This document shows, piece by piece, positions 13,425 to 24,853 of a stretch of DNA of 64,000 nucleotides. The notes below the pieces were generated by a model. That model ran no database searches, was not told where the DNA came from, and saw only the letters and a program-made list of their open reading frames with translations. The stretch covers positions 27,300,522 to 27,364,521 of the forward strand of contig JARCOQ010000006.1 in NCBI GenBank assembly GCA_029207755.1. The letters run 5' to 3'. A program made the translations under genes and the position numbers. The stretch comes from Chamaea fasciata. Taxonomy: Eukaryota; Chordata; Aves; Passeriformes; Sylviidae. How positions within the stretch are numbered: position 1 is the stretch's first letter; each line of letters opens with the position of its first letter.

Positions 13425-13536
13425 CCGCTCCGCCCCGGCGCTGGGCCGCTGGAACCCGTGCTGGAAAGGCGGGTACCCTGCTTGGCACAGAGGCGAGGCG
13501 CTGGCCGGGCTCCAGGCCCTTTATCAAACTCCATCC

Positions 13537-13585
13537 TTAAAAAAAAATTTAATAAATAAATAAATAAATAAATTTAAAAAAAGAA
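13537..13585. repeat. AAAT/AATA-rich simple repeat
   Basis: A poly(A) run is followed by about six tandem AATA units and another A-rich run. It splits the GC-rich core of the CpG island from its shoulder. It is probably a decayed poly(A)-type microsatellite and may mark an old retrotransposon tail, although no body is recognisable beside it. Confidence 0.85.
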
Positions 13586-13960
13586 AAATCCGTGTTTTAA
13601 TCCCCCAGAGCCCTGCAGGAGCCGCGGTGGCTGGCGCGGAAGGTACTGCTCCTTCCCTGCCGTGGATGTTCGGAGGAAAGAAAGGAGGGAGGCAAAAGGG
13701 GATCTTCAGACACCGTCCCAGCCCGGTGTACGGGGGAGAAGAGGCGTGATTTCAAATGGGTAAATCGGACCCACTAGCTGATTTTACCCCAACTAGCTGA
13801 ACGTGGGAGTGAATCCCGTGCAGGTTGCATGTGGGAGAAACCGCCGGTGGCTCTGGGGATGCGGGGCTCTGGGGACGGGCACCCCTCTGCCTTGGCACCG
13901 CCGAGTGGGCACTGAAATTTCTGAAGACTCCCCGACTGCAGGCGTGTGACTGCCTCCTGA

Positions 13961-16900
13961 CTTTTTCTGTACCTTAAATACACACACAATGCCACACCAT
14001 GAAACAGAGCCCAGCGACATGGTAATATTTAGCGATTAAAATCCTAATAATGTGCTTAGCAAGGTATTTTACTTTTAATACTGCTACAGACCTTGGTCTC
14101 AGTTGTTATTTATGTCTGTAGATAATGAAAGCATTATATGACAGTCAAAAGTACAGAGACTCCAAATCTGTTATGGCACTTGGGCAGTTCAGTTCAGCCA
14201 TCCCTGGAGCACAGCAAGGTCTGGCTTACCCAGGTCTGCCGTTCCTGCTGCCATCAGGTACAACAAACGATGATCGCCACTGCCAAGAGTGAACAAGATG
14301 CTCAGGCTAGTGCTGACCTGCTCCTCACACCGAGCCCAGCGGCAAGGTCTGACTTTGGAGTATGAGGAATGTCCGACTGTCTCTGCTTTCTCACCATTTG
14401 CTCCAGGAAGATCTTGCACGGCTGAGATGCTGCTCCAGTGCTACAGAGATGGTTTCAGGACAGGAGATCCCAGCTTAGAGTCTATCTTTGTGTTTTGTTT
14501 TCCGTTCTTTTTCCATTCACTCGTATTTTTTTTGCTTGCTTGCTTTTTTTCTGTCAAAGGAAATTAGTGCATCACAGTCCAGCAATAATAGTGCAAAAGT
14601 AGAGATTGTCATTTTCCAAAACAACTTGCAGTTCTTTTTTACCATTTCCATGGGTTTTGACTGGGATCTAAATAGTATCTGGTGGAGTAAATCTGCCTGA
14701 CAAGAGCAGTGGCTGTTATTGTGAAACAAAACAAAACTTTGATTTATAGCTGTGGTGTTGGTATCTGCTCTTTGCCTTCTTCTTTATCAGTTGCATGTGA
14801 AATAAAGTGGTCTCTGCCACCCTGGGCACTTTGATAGACCACCAAAATTTCAAAAGCTTTGCCAAGCAGCATGCTAATGTGCTATAAAATTCTTTTAGTA
14901 ATAGAAGCATCTTGTCTATCGGATTCAGTAGCAATGCATTCCTTTGTATGTCTAGGGACAGAGCTAATCCTCGTGTCAAGCACCTAAATTGAAGAAGTCT
15001 GTATTTTTTATGGATGATTGCATTTATATCTACCTAATTAAAAGAGGTTTTTAAAAACAGTCTTAATTGAGGGATTGCATTTAGTTCTGTTTTTTTGTAA
15101 TAAAAGCAGAACACATTTATTTGAAGAAATTATCATAAATGGGGAGTCATCAGTGCTGAAAGGTATCTCCCTAATCCATCTTGATTCAACTGCATGAATC
15201 AGTGTCCCGAGATTTAGCCTAAGGAAAGATTTAATTTGTTATGAATTTTAATTATTAGACTCTCATTAAATATTCAACAGATTGTGAAATAAAATAAATC
15301 ACAGTCTATTATGATTTGAGCACAGGATACCTGTAAATATTCTGCACCTGTTGAATGGTGCAGAGTGTTTTAAGGATGCTGAAGAAAAGATGAACTAAAC
15401 TTTGGGTTCAGGTGAAAGGGTTCTGATTAGCCCAGAAGTTGCTTTTTTGCTCAGCGTGTTTTAGTACTGCAAACTGAAAAATTTTGCTGAGCCCACTTGC
15501 ACAAAAGCATATCAGGAGGTGTTGAAGACGATTAGAAAAAAATTCTGAGTAGAAAATTTCTGGTCTTCCATTTACCATTTTAAAAGCTCCTTATATTTCT
15601 CCCTTGCTTGGATTTGTATTCCTTCATAATCCTTCATCTGAAATGTGAATTTTGTTTTCAGCAGATTCCTTCTAATGGGCAAAAAGAGTAGCCATTACAC
15701 ATTCAATCCTATTTGTGCCGTGAGTTACAGTGTCTGAATCCTAACAGGCTACACTCTTCCAGTACTTCCAACCCAGTATGAACTCCATTTCATTTTAAGC
15801 TATGCCTTTTTACTAAAAGCATAGTGTAATTTTTCATTTCCTGATACATAGGTAAGGTAAACTGATTTGGGCATAGTTATAATCCTCCTTGTAATATACT
15901 AGAAAAAACAATATGACTTCTAACAAAAACGTACATTTGCACTAAGCTCAGACGATATATTATACCAAGATAATATTTCTACTGAAATTGCTGCAAATTT
16001 TGACAGACCAAGTTCACCAAGCTTGAATCTGAGTTTATAGGAAGCTTGTATGGTTTATGACAGTCATCTTTATTCAAGGAACTCACTGAAATTCAAGTAA
16101 ACACTCTTGTAAACAGGAGAAAAAGTACGTCTTTCTCTATTGTATCTGGTTTTGTTTTGTTTAATTGCTTGATGAAATTAATGTTACACTATTGCAGGAA
16201 CAAAACACAGCCTCATTAAACGAATAGCTTGGAGGATGTTTTGGATGCTGTAATTAGCTTCTTTGAAATATTTATGTTCTTCCTAATGTTGCTTGAATAA
16301 ATGTTAATTATGGCTAGTGGAAAGGAAATCAAAGAGCTGAGTATGTGAAAACATCATCTTCTCTGTCTCTGCCAAGGCAGGGTCAGGAGGTACGTCACTG
16401 AATCCACTCGCTGCACGCACGCACACGCAGCCTGTGAAGAGGTCAATGCATTCTGGTTTTTCTACAACTTTAATTCAATAAAAATTATGAGAAATCATTC
16501 CTCCTACATCTGAACACAAGCACTAGAAGTGCTGTTATCCACACTGCATTTCCTTCACCAATATATTCCAAACTTACTGGAGAGTCCTTGAAATGGTTCA
16601 CTGTACGCAAGCATGCAAATGTGTCTCACAACTTCAGATGAGTCCATTAATAACTTGTTAATCCTTCTGTATAATGGGCAAGTTGTGTATATGGATTTTG
16701 TTCTTACTTATGTTCTAGGGAATTAAATTTTGTGTAGGCATATCTCAAAAATTAATTAATGGCTGCTCAGATACTTCAAAGTATTCTATCCTTTTATTAC
16801 TAATAATGAATAGAAAGTTTGTGTCAGAACAGAAAAAAGATCCATAAAGAGAAGTCACTGGAGTCTCAATTCAAGAATAAGCATCTCTAAATGGGCTCTT

Positions 16901-17803
16901 ATTGCAGTGTTGACCTAACACAAAGAGATAATCACTCAGTAGTAGTCTTTAGGAATGTCTCCCTACAAATAGAAAGCAAACAACAAACCCCAAATCATAT
17001 TGGGCATGATAGATTCCGTATTTTCTCAAAAAATTCATTTTTTATTTTATCTAAGATGATGCCTCAGCTCTTCCTTTATGAATAAGTAAAGCATAAATGA
17101 CCCTCTAATGAATTAGACCTTGCCTGAACTACTGGAAATGAGGACAGAAAACCCAGCCCCGCTGCTAAGGGGGACTCCACTAGGGAACAGTGATGGGACT
17201 GATTGCAGCAGGTGTTCAGGGCTCTCTTCAAACTTCACAGAATGTTTCGCATAAAAAAATTCCTTGTGTAAAAGAGAGATGACTGAACCATTTAATGACT
17301 ACAGAAAATTTGATGACAGTAACTAAATTCAGGAAAAACATGATAATCTTTCCCAAATGGTGGCTACCTCTGAATACCCAGAAGAAATGTGTAATTTTAT
17401 TGACTTGAGTTTATTTTAGAAGTGGAATGGGTCACAGATGATAAACCTTTCTCCACCAAACTCATACCATTTTCTGTATTTTCCACCAGCATTCACCATT
17501 TATTCTATACAAACATGGGACTGGAAACAGAAGAAATTATTGTTTTATGAAGTCCTGATGACTGTAAAAAAATATAAATTTTTCTTCAAAGGTTCATAAT
17601 TATCTACTGTAATTACTATGTAAGAAGTATAGTTGCATAACTTTTTTTAAAGGCTCATCTTCAAGATACTTTCATCTCACTTTTCTCTCCTCAATATCGC
17701 TTTCAGAATCTACAGGTTTTCTTAACTGAAAAGACCTTAAGCAAGAAAATAGAGGAGTGAAGGTAGGTGAGTAATAACACTTAGAAAATGTCATTTTCTC
17801 TTC
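13961..17803. other. Non-coding flank of the CpG island
   Basis: About 3.8 kb with no recognised gene or interspersed repeat. The sequence becomes AT-rich again, with a short CA/CG alternating patch near 16411-16430. If the CpG island drives a leftward gene, this is its upstream flank and could hold enhancers, but nothing can be assigned from sequence alone. Confidence 0.4.
17798..17803. repeat. Left target-site duplication of the ERVK-like LTR
   Basis: CTCTTC directly left of the LTR, identical to 18522-18527 on the right. Its exactness supports both LTR boundaries and a relatively young insertion. Confidence 0.85.
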
Positions 17804-18521
17804 TGTAGGATCATCCGCGGACAGCAGGGAGAAGGAATTCTGCTGACCTGAGATATTCCAGAATACGTGGTTTTATTGCAAGGGTCGTGGGTAAAAAGGG
17901 CCTTGCCTTCAGCCACCAGCCTCGGCTGAAGGGAAGTCCCAGAGAGAGCGGGAGAATGAACAAGGGGTTAAAAGTTAAGAGAGAAGGGAGAGCCGGGAAT
18001 AGAGCTATGAGGCATGAGCAGAAAAGGAGCTAAGAGAGGAGCCGGGATAACGGAGGAAGAAGTAAGAGATAAGAGAGGCAAGAGCAGAGTGAAGAGGGCA
18101 AGGAATAGAGAGCGAGGTCCTTCTTACAATGCATTATATCTTCTTTTCTGATGAATATTCTAATTTACAGTGGCCAACCAATACAAGACACAAAATCCTA
18201 TAGAATCTACATATAGCCTATAAGAACTACTACATTACCATACTATGTTATATTTTAAACTCTAAAAGCTACTCTTTTGACTTTTCTGTTTTGCTGCATT
18301 GACCTTTGGTTCCTTAGTTAGCAGAAGGGTATCATTCCATCAAAAGGGATTCTTCTTCAGCTAGCTAGGCTATGGTTTGCAGGTTATATAGTAACTAAGA
18401 CTCGGTATCCTACAACTCAAAGTAAGCTTCCATTTCTATTTCAATTATACGTTTCATATTTTCAGAATCTTTTGCTAAACAATCACATTTATAAGGCCTC
18501 TCTGATTCATCTTCCCCAACA
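17804..18521 (-). mobile_element. Solo LTR of an avian ERVK-like endogenous retrovirus
   Basis: A 718-bp element bounded by TGT...ACA ends. On the minus strand it starts TGTTGGGGAAGATGAATC at 18521 and ends GGATGATCCTACA at 17804. It is flanked by a perfect 6-bp target-site duplication, CTCTTC, at 17798-17803 and 18522-18527; six bases is the usual length for class II/ERVK integrases. A polyadenylation signal AATAAA lies on the minus strand at 17872-17877, close to the 3' end as expected for the R/U5 part. The purine-rich segment around 17990-18110 is internal to the LTR. No gag, pol or env sequence is beside it, so this is a solo LTR left by recombination between two LTRs. The sequence resembles zebra finch ERVK LTRs from memory. 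Confidence 0.88.
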
Positions 18522-18527
18522 CTCTTC
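18522..18527. repeat. Right target-site duplication of the ERVK-like LTR
   Basis: CTCTTC directly right of the LTR, matching the left copy base for base. Confidence 0.85.
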
Positions 18528-21500
18528 CACACTCCTGTGAGATGAGTTGGTTTTACAATGGGATCATTTCTCTTATAATGAGAGACAAACTTATATCATG
18601 ACCTCAAAATGGTTTTGTGTCATTTTTTCACAATATGCACATAAATCTGGCAGAAAGGAAGGAATCCTCAAAATTTGGTTTATAAAGTGCGTATTTTGCC
18701 AAAAGTTTTGAGTTGTCATTGGCTTCAGAAAAAAATACATAATCCAGGGCTGAATTTGGTACACTGTCTAAACCCTAGTATTTCACCAAAAGTTTCCTCC
18801 CAGTTTCCTAGTGAGACACAACCAATGCCAGCTGCAGGAAATTTCTTTGTATGGATGGAACATGTAAGCACTTGCTTGAAAGTCTGAAGGAAAAGGAAAT
18901 AATTTGGAAGAATGGACTAAAATCCTCTGAAGCGTCTTCCACTTTGAATTGTTCAGAGATTCTTTTCCCAAACTATGAAGCAATGGGAACCCAGTGGTCT
19001 GGTTTTTGTCATGTTTATCTGCTCACTGTCTTCCTAAGACCAGAGCACTTGGGTCATGTCAGATTACTTAGAAATTGTATTTATTAAGAGTGCAGAAAAC
19101 TGAAGAATAATTCATAAATTTTGTAATGTCAAAATAATCATCAACAAAACCCCAATTCTACCAATCCCTTCATTCTTATCCCCACACCACAAAGCTGCTT
19201 TTACTGTGGGTTAATCAGCAAGGCACCTTACTGTGCAGAATATTGTTTCTGTACAGAGCCTGCAACTATTTTTTTTTTTAATTCTACCAATCACCGAATG
19301 CAGAAGAATGGCAAAACCCATCAGTAGAGTCTTTGCCCTCACAAGTCAAGAAACTTCTCTTTTCTCAGTTTTAGGGTTTTTTGAGTCTATCATAAGGAGG
19401 GTTTTGTAAGGTGTCTTACCTGTCTAATCTGACACACCAGGATCAGACACGCAAACTTTTCAACGGCCTTACAATAATAAACTGCAACTTAGGAATTACT
19501 AAAATCTTTTATACACAACACATTCTTTATTATAAATCTTTATTAAATTCCATTAAAAATGGAATAGTTTTCTGTGCAGATTGATCAAATGTATCACTGA
19601 TCATCAGTCAATCATCCTTGCCCACTCCATCCAGATTTTGCTGAAAACCCTCTCATTATAAATCTTGCTGCTCCTAATACATGATGGGTCACACAGTTAC
19701 TTCTAGGAAAAATGGAAGGGGACTTTCTTTACAAAAATGCTACTTAGCAGGAAGAAACATTTGCAAACGATGAAAAATAGAGATTATTACTACTGCTATG
19801 AGTAGCAGGTCTCGCCATAACAGCAAATAAAACCAAACTGTCTGCACCACTCTTGCACTCTCCATCTCAAATGACAGCCCTGGAGTGAGTAGGATCATTA
19901 TTTCTTATTCTTATCATGGAAGTGAGCCCACAAAGGCTACAACAAGTACATTAACTTAATATTTTAACATATTGTAATAGGTTAAAAATGGATTAATGTC
20001 AAGAGAAGGACATGGTTTTGTTTTTGGAGGTTTTTAAAATACACTTAGAAATTTAGGACAAACTAGTTTTAATTGTCTTTAAGGAGGAGCATGACACTGT
20101 CATATTCTTCAGGGAAAAATCAATCTACACTAATGAGATTTGCATTCCTAAATTCTTTTAATTCTGATTTCATATTGCTGTCTTCTCAGACAAAAGAACT
20201 CCTCAAATGTACACATCATCTATGAAAAACCTCCAATTTTACTGATGACATGAGATTTTTAAAAGGTGATTATTTGTTTCTGCTGGTGAATATGATCAAT
20301 CAATGCTGCAGAAATCAAGTATGACAGAACAACTCCAATAGAACTATGAAGGTGGAAAATCCAATACAGAATAATAAATCAATTCAAGAAGTTCATGCCT
20401 AAAAATACTGATACTTTTTTTCAAATGGACTGAAAACTGACAGCAACTTATGAAAAGAAAAATTATCAGTCTAAAGCACAGCTCCTAAAATGGAAGAAGA
20501 CTGAAATACATAATATTGCATAATAGGCAAAAATATATACTCGGTCAAATTGTGTCTTTTCTTGAGGAGACGTGATGAACTTATCAGAAAGGGTTATTTA
20601 ACAAATATAACTAGAAAGGAGGTTGTGTGGGGGTTAAAAGGTCTAGAGCACACTTCTGTCTCCAGAACATAGTTTATAATTTCTGCATGCATTAACACAA
20701 AGGGAACATGTAAAGGTTATTTTCAGACTCGCCCTGGGCTGAGCAAGTTTTTGTAGAATAATGTAATGTAGTCCTTCCCAGGTGAAAAGAGAATGTAAAG
20801 CATTGTTAAATCAAAATGAAAACTGCATGCAACTTTTCTGCAATAAGGAAATTGGGGCAGAAAACAACCAAATTTTTCAGTCAGGACCAAATCTATTTCT
20901 GATTTACATTCTGGAGATTCCAGCATTAAAGGGACTTCCCTTTGAGATTAAAGTCCTCAGTGTTGTGCTCTTGAGTAACCACAAAAACAACCACCATAAA
21001 AAAGCCTAAGAATTTCAGTCAGGAAACTTCAGACTAACATCTGCAGTCTGAAATCTATTTATACTCATTAAGGAATCAAAATTGCTTTACAACAATTTTT
21101 GACATTTAAGGTTAACATCATTTAAGGCTTAAACAAAACAAAGTTTGCTTGAGCTTGAATCACCACACAAATTAATGGGTAGCTTGAAAACAGAGGTTCA
21201 AATAATAACAGCACCCAGCGACACATAATCCTGGGGTTTTTGTCCTTTCTGGGCAATCTTGTAAAAACACAGAGAACACGGGCAGCCATCAGCTCCATCA
21301 AGAGTGACCATGCGTTGATGCTTCTGAGCTCTGCTTTTGCCAGGCTTGTTTTCACTGTGGCAGATTTTTACTGACAGATCAGCTGAATCTCATTACTTCA
21401 AGGAGTCATGCTTCAGGAAGTGAACACCTTGAAATGTCACGACCTTTCCCTGACAAGAAAAAATGTCACTGAAGAAAACACATTAGAAGTAAAAGACAGT

Positions 21501-23521
21501 GAGAGGCTGGGGATCATAAGTAAGGAAAACACATCAATTGAACTCTAATAAAATAATAGACTTTTAAATGGAAATACAATTTCCACTTGAATGGTGGTAT
21601 AGAATACGTACAGTGGTTTATCAGTCGGTCAGTCCCTTGTGAAAGACCATCTACTGCTCTGTTACTCTGGTTTGCCACAGGCGAAGCAGAGAACTAATGG
21701 AGCTACACTAACTTTAAACTGAGACTGAGCCAATCGTTAACATATTCTGTTCTGGAAATTTTTATTCTAAAGCTACAGCTGCAGTGTTTGTCGGGGTTGG
21801 AGAGCTAACATTTCACTAAACATTTTGCTAGACACACATGATCTGACAGCTCCTGGTGTTAGTTCCATGTGACAAATGCTCTGAATCTAGAGACAGCTTC
21901 TGATTTTCAGAAGTATTAAAAGGAAAAAAAATTTGCACGCTCTGTTGACATGAACCACACAGTTATGCTTAGGACAGGTATATCAGGGGACTTATATGAG
22001 TTTATACTAGCTGAAGTTTAGCTCCAGATAATCTTACTGCCTGGTGGCTTGGGGCTGAGCTCTATATACAATAATCTATGAGGAGTTTTTCTCTATATAT
22101 ATATTTATGCTGCATGTAGAATTTTTGTACTTTTTGGTTTTGGTAGAGTAGATGTTTTGTAGAATTTTGTACATAGAATATTGCATATACAATAGTCTAT
22201 GCTGCTTATAGAGGTTTTTCTCCACCTTCCAAATAGCAGCAGAAATTTTGGAGCTGATGCAGCAAAGCAATGAAGCACCAGCATTGGCTTTCCTTAGTGG
22301 CCAGCACCAGCTCTGACACCTTAAACTGGAATTTACAGCATGTAACTCAAAGTTGAACAAAGTCCTGAGCAGGTATTTGAGGGCAAGGACAGCTACAGGG
22401 TGAACTGCCCTGTATTATGAAATCAGCTTTTCATCATGCAGTCATCACCAGGTGCAGAATCATGCAACACGATAACCCAAACTTGTGAAGCTCCAGTGAA
22501 AAGTGTTATTTTTGCTGATGAAAGTGAAATTCCAGAGAAGTTACATGGAAATATTCCCCAGCCTAATTGCCCAGACAATTTCTGTTATCATGGAAAAACA
22601 CAGTGCCAGGTCCTGCTTCCTTTTCTGGACCATGTTTTTCTGAAAGTCTGTGTGCATTTTCCAGTGCTATGGACAAAAATATTTGTGCAGGGTAACACTT
22701 CTACAGGAACAGATACTTAAAGAGATTAACCACTCCTGGTGTCCCCCAAGAAGGAAGGTAAAACAGAGTATGTGTTACCTGCTTTTCTCAAAAACAGAGA
22801 ACAGAACTAGAAATTATTCATCAGAGCCCAACAAAGACAGGCAGTAAGGTTTGAATGCCTTGTCTTGGTTTCTAAACATGGAAGCATATACCCTTCCCTA
22901 GCCAACTAATATAAGACCGCAAACCACCACACACACCCTACGTTACTTAGCTATAACAAACAGGCAAGCAAAAACTGAAAGAGGGGATCAGAAACTCCTT
23001 CCTTGCTCTGGGACAAGGCTCTGTACATGTCCAGGAGGCTCCTACATGGGAAAGGGGAGCAGACCCCTCTTTTTGCTGTCTCCAAGAAGGTTTGAAGGGC
23101 CGGTGCACTGATGACAAGCTCCCTGTAACAGATGCCCTGGTTGCAGAATCAGTGATCACTAGCATTTGCAATTTCCCCCTTTCAGATGGCATGATTTCAT
23201 GACTTTCTGTCTTAATCTTCTGGCCTGCTTTGGGACCGAAGTGGTAATTTTTCTGTCTTTTTAAAGTTTGATTCAGAAGTGGGAGTTGGGATATCATCTT
23301 CCACAAAAATTAACACACTCCAGACATTTTGAATTGATTCAAATCATACTGCATAATTTCCAGATTAAAAATATGAAAAATTGTAAATGTCTCGGTATGT
23401 TAGATTTAGAGTCTCTCCTAGCTGAAGAACACTTAGGCTTAATGCTTATATAGGCTTAACTCCATGTACTGTGGGTGACTCATTCTTTCCTCCTCTTTAA
23501 AAATCTGAGTTGGTAACCCAT
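18528..23521. other. Non-coding DNA between two solo LTRs
   Basis: About 5 kb with no recognised gene. A region at about 22066-22225 contains two related AT-rich blocks sharing 'atacaataatctatg'/'atacaatagtctatg' and 'ggtttttctc'-like strings, possibly a degraded local duplication. Short open frames have no recognisable domains. Confidence 0.4.
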
Positions 23522-24320
23522 TGTTGAAGGTTAGGTTTGTTCCTTCTTTCCCTTAAGAATTTTTTTCCCCATAAGTTACCGAGGAGACCAAGTGTTGGAT
23601 ACTTGAGAGTACTTAGCCGAAACAAAGAAGTGGACAAAGTTGGAAGGGGAAGATAACACAGGTAAAAAGACAGAGCTTGAGGCAGCTGTGGGCTGGTTGT
23701 TTTTTCAGCGTGCGAGGAGAGAGTGCGGCCGGGCTGTTGCTGGCTAGAAGAGTTTCACTGTGGCCAAAGGGATCCAGTCCTGGGAAATCTACTATCACCA
23801 GTTCGGCCTGAATCCTGAGTTTTCTCTGGCACCCACAGGAGCTGGGCCGGCCCTGCCTCGCCTTCGGCTCCTTCGGCGCTGCTCCTCTTGCTGCAGCGTG
23901 ACCCTGCACCCCCTGCGCTGCCGGGACATCCTGCCCCTGCCTGCCGGGACACCCTGCCATCCCAGCTACCAGCCTGGGACTTTTCCACTGTTCCAGCTTG
24001 GTGCTCTGAGGATCCTGCAGGGACACCGAAACCAAACTGCTCTGGGTTTTGTGAAACAAAGCCCTCAAAGTTCTTGGTACTGTTTTCTTTTGTTATTAAT
24101 GCTGTAGTTTTTTGGGGGGGTTTTTGTGTTTGTTTGCTTTGTAATACAAACTAGTAAAGAACTGCTATTCCTATTTCCCAAATCTTTGCCTAAGAGCCTC
24201 TGATTGTAAATTTATAATTGGAAGAAAAAAAAAAAGGGGGGGGGGGAGTGTTTACACTCTCCATTCCAAAGCAAATTCAAACTTTTACCTAGCAGATACC
24301 TGTCTTCCCAAACCAAGACA
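23522..24320 (+). mobile_element. Probable solo LTR, avian ERVL-like
   Basis: A segment of about 799 bp begins TGTTGAAGGTTAGG and ends CAAACCAAGACA at 24320 (in this copy 'cccaaaccaagaca'), giving TGT...ACA ends. The flanks are CCCAT (23517-23521) and CTCAT (24321-24325), a 4-of-5 match consistent with the 5-bp duplication typical of ERVL. Near the right end AGTAAA (24153-24158) is a plausible variant poly(A) signal followed by an R/U5-like part, which sets the orientation as plus. The middle (23700-24010) is GC-rich, unlike its surroundings, and contains direct repeats of 'gccgggaca'. The open frames inside it, up to 151 codons, have no retroviral domains and are by-products of composition. 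The family match is from memory of passerine LTRs. Confidence 0.7.
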
Positions 24321-24644
24321 CTCATAAAGCACCTGTAATATATGTGTTATACCTGTACAACAGGTAGAGTATCTAAAACTAAGAATACTGTTTTATGATA
24401 CATTTATTGTTCGAAAATAAAGGTTCTTTACTTTGATTTTTTTCCCCCTCTTTTGGCAGTATCCCTTTCTGCAGCCTCAAACATGCAAGTCTTCTCTTTG
24501 GGATTCCTTGATATGTCTCCAGCTGCGTATGATTCTTTGACATGTCCACGACTACAGCCTCCTGTGCCTGCAAACCATTTAAGAGATTTTTGCAGCCTCT
24601 ATATCTCTTTCAGTTTACCGGTCCTGATTCATCCTGAATTACAA

Positions 24645-24853
24645 TACACACAACCTTTTAGGAGAAGATCTTTAAGACTGAGACCAGTTGTTAATCCAGC
24701 ACTAAACCATGTCCCTTATTGCCACGTCGACACAACTTTTAAATTCCTCCAGGGATTGTGCCTCCATCACTTCCCTGGGCAGCCTGTTCTAGTGCTCAGA
24801 AACCCTTTCAGTGAAGAAACTCTCCCTAATATTCAATCTAAACCTCCCCAATG
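24645..24853 (-). mobile_element. CR1 LINE 3'-end copy, antisense
   Basis: On the plus strand this reads as antisense CR1: 'aagatctttaagac', 'gttaatccagcactaaacc', 'atgtccct', 'cctccagggattgtg', 'acttccctgggcagcctgtt', then 'ctttcagtgaagaaactctccctaatattcaatctaaacctcccc' (24805-24849). These blocks occur in the same order in avian CR1 3' ends. The element lacks its reverse transcriptase domain, as expected for 5' truncation. It lies about 330 bases right of the ERVL-like LTR. Confidence 0.88.

Larger units (their letters stand above)
12950..13960. promoter_or_regulatory. CpG island, probable gene promoter
   Basis: This is the only strongly GC-rich, CpG-dense block in the window. The core is about 12960-13530, and a weaker shoulder continues to about 13960 after an AAAT-rich interruption at 13537-13585. 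CpG is otherwise scarce in the surrounding DNA, so an island of this kind normally marks a promoter and first exon. The core contains a GC box (CCGCCCC, 13430-13436), a perfect E-box (CACGTG, 13352-13357), an AP-1/MARE-like site (TGACTCAGC, 13416-13424) and a TATA-like box read on the minus strand. Overlapping frames on both strands are long here simply because GC-rich DNA has few stop codons. Confidence 0.85.

Noticed and set aside
13118..13534. 138-codon minus-strand frame across the CpG island
   Set aside because: GC-rich DNA has few stops. The Arg/Pro-rich product shows no domain, its start lies upstream of the TATA-like box, and the overlapping frame with signal peptide and donor is a better candidate.
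23613..24107. Frames of 115-151 codons on both strands
   Set aside because: They lie inside the ERVL-like LTR and its GC-rich centre. LTRs normally carry no coding sequence, and no retroviral domain is visible.
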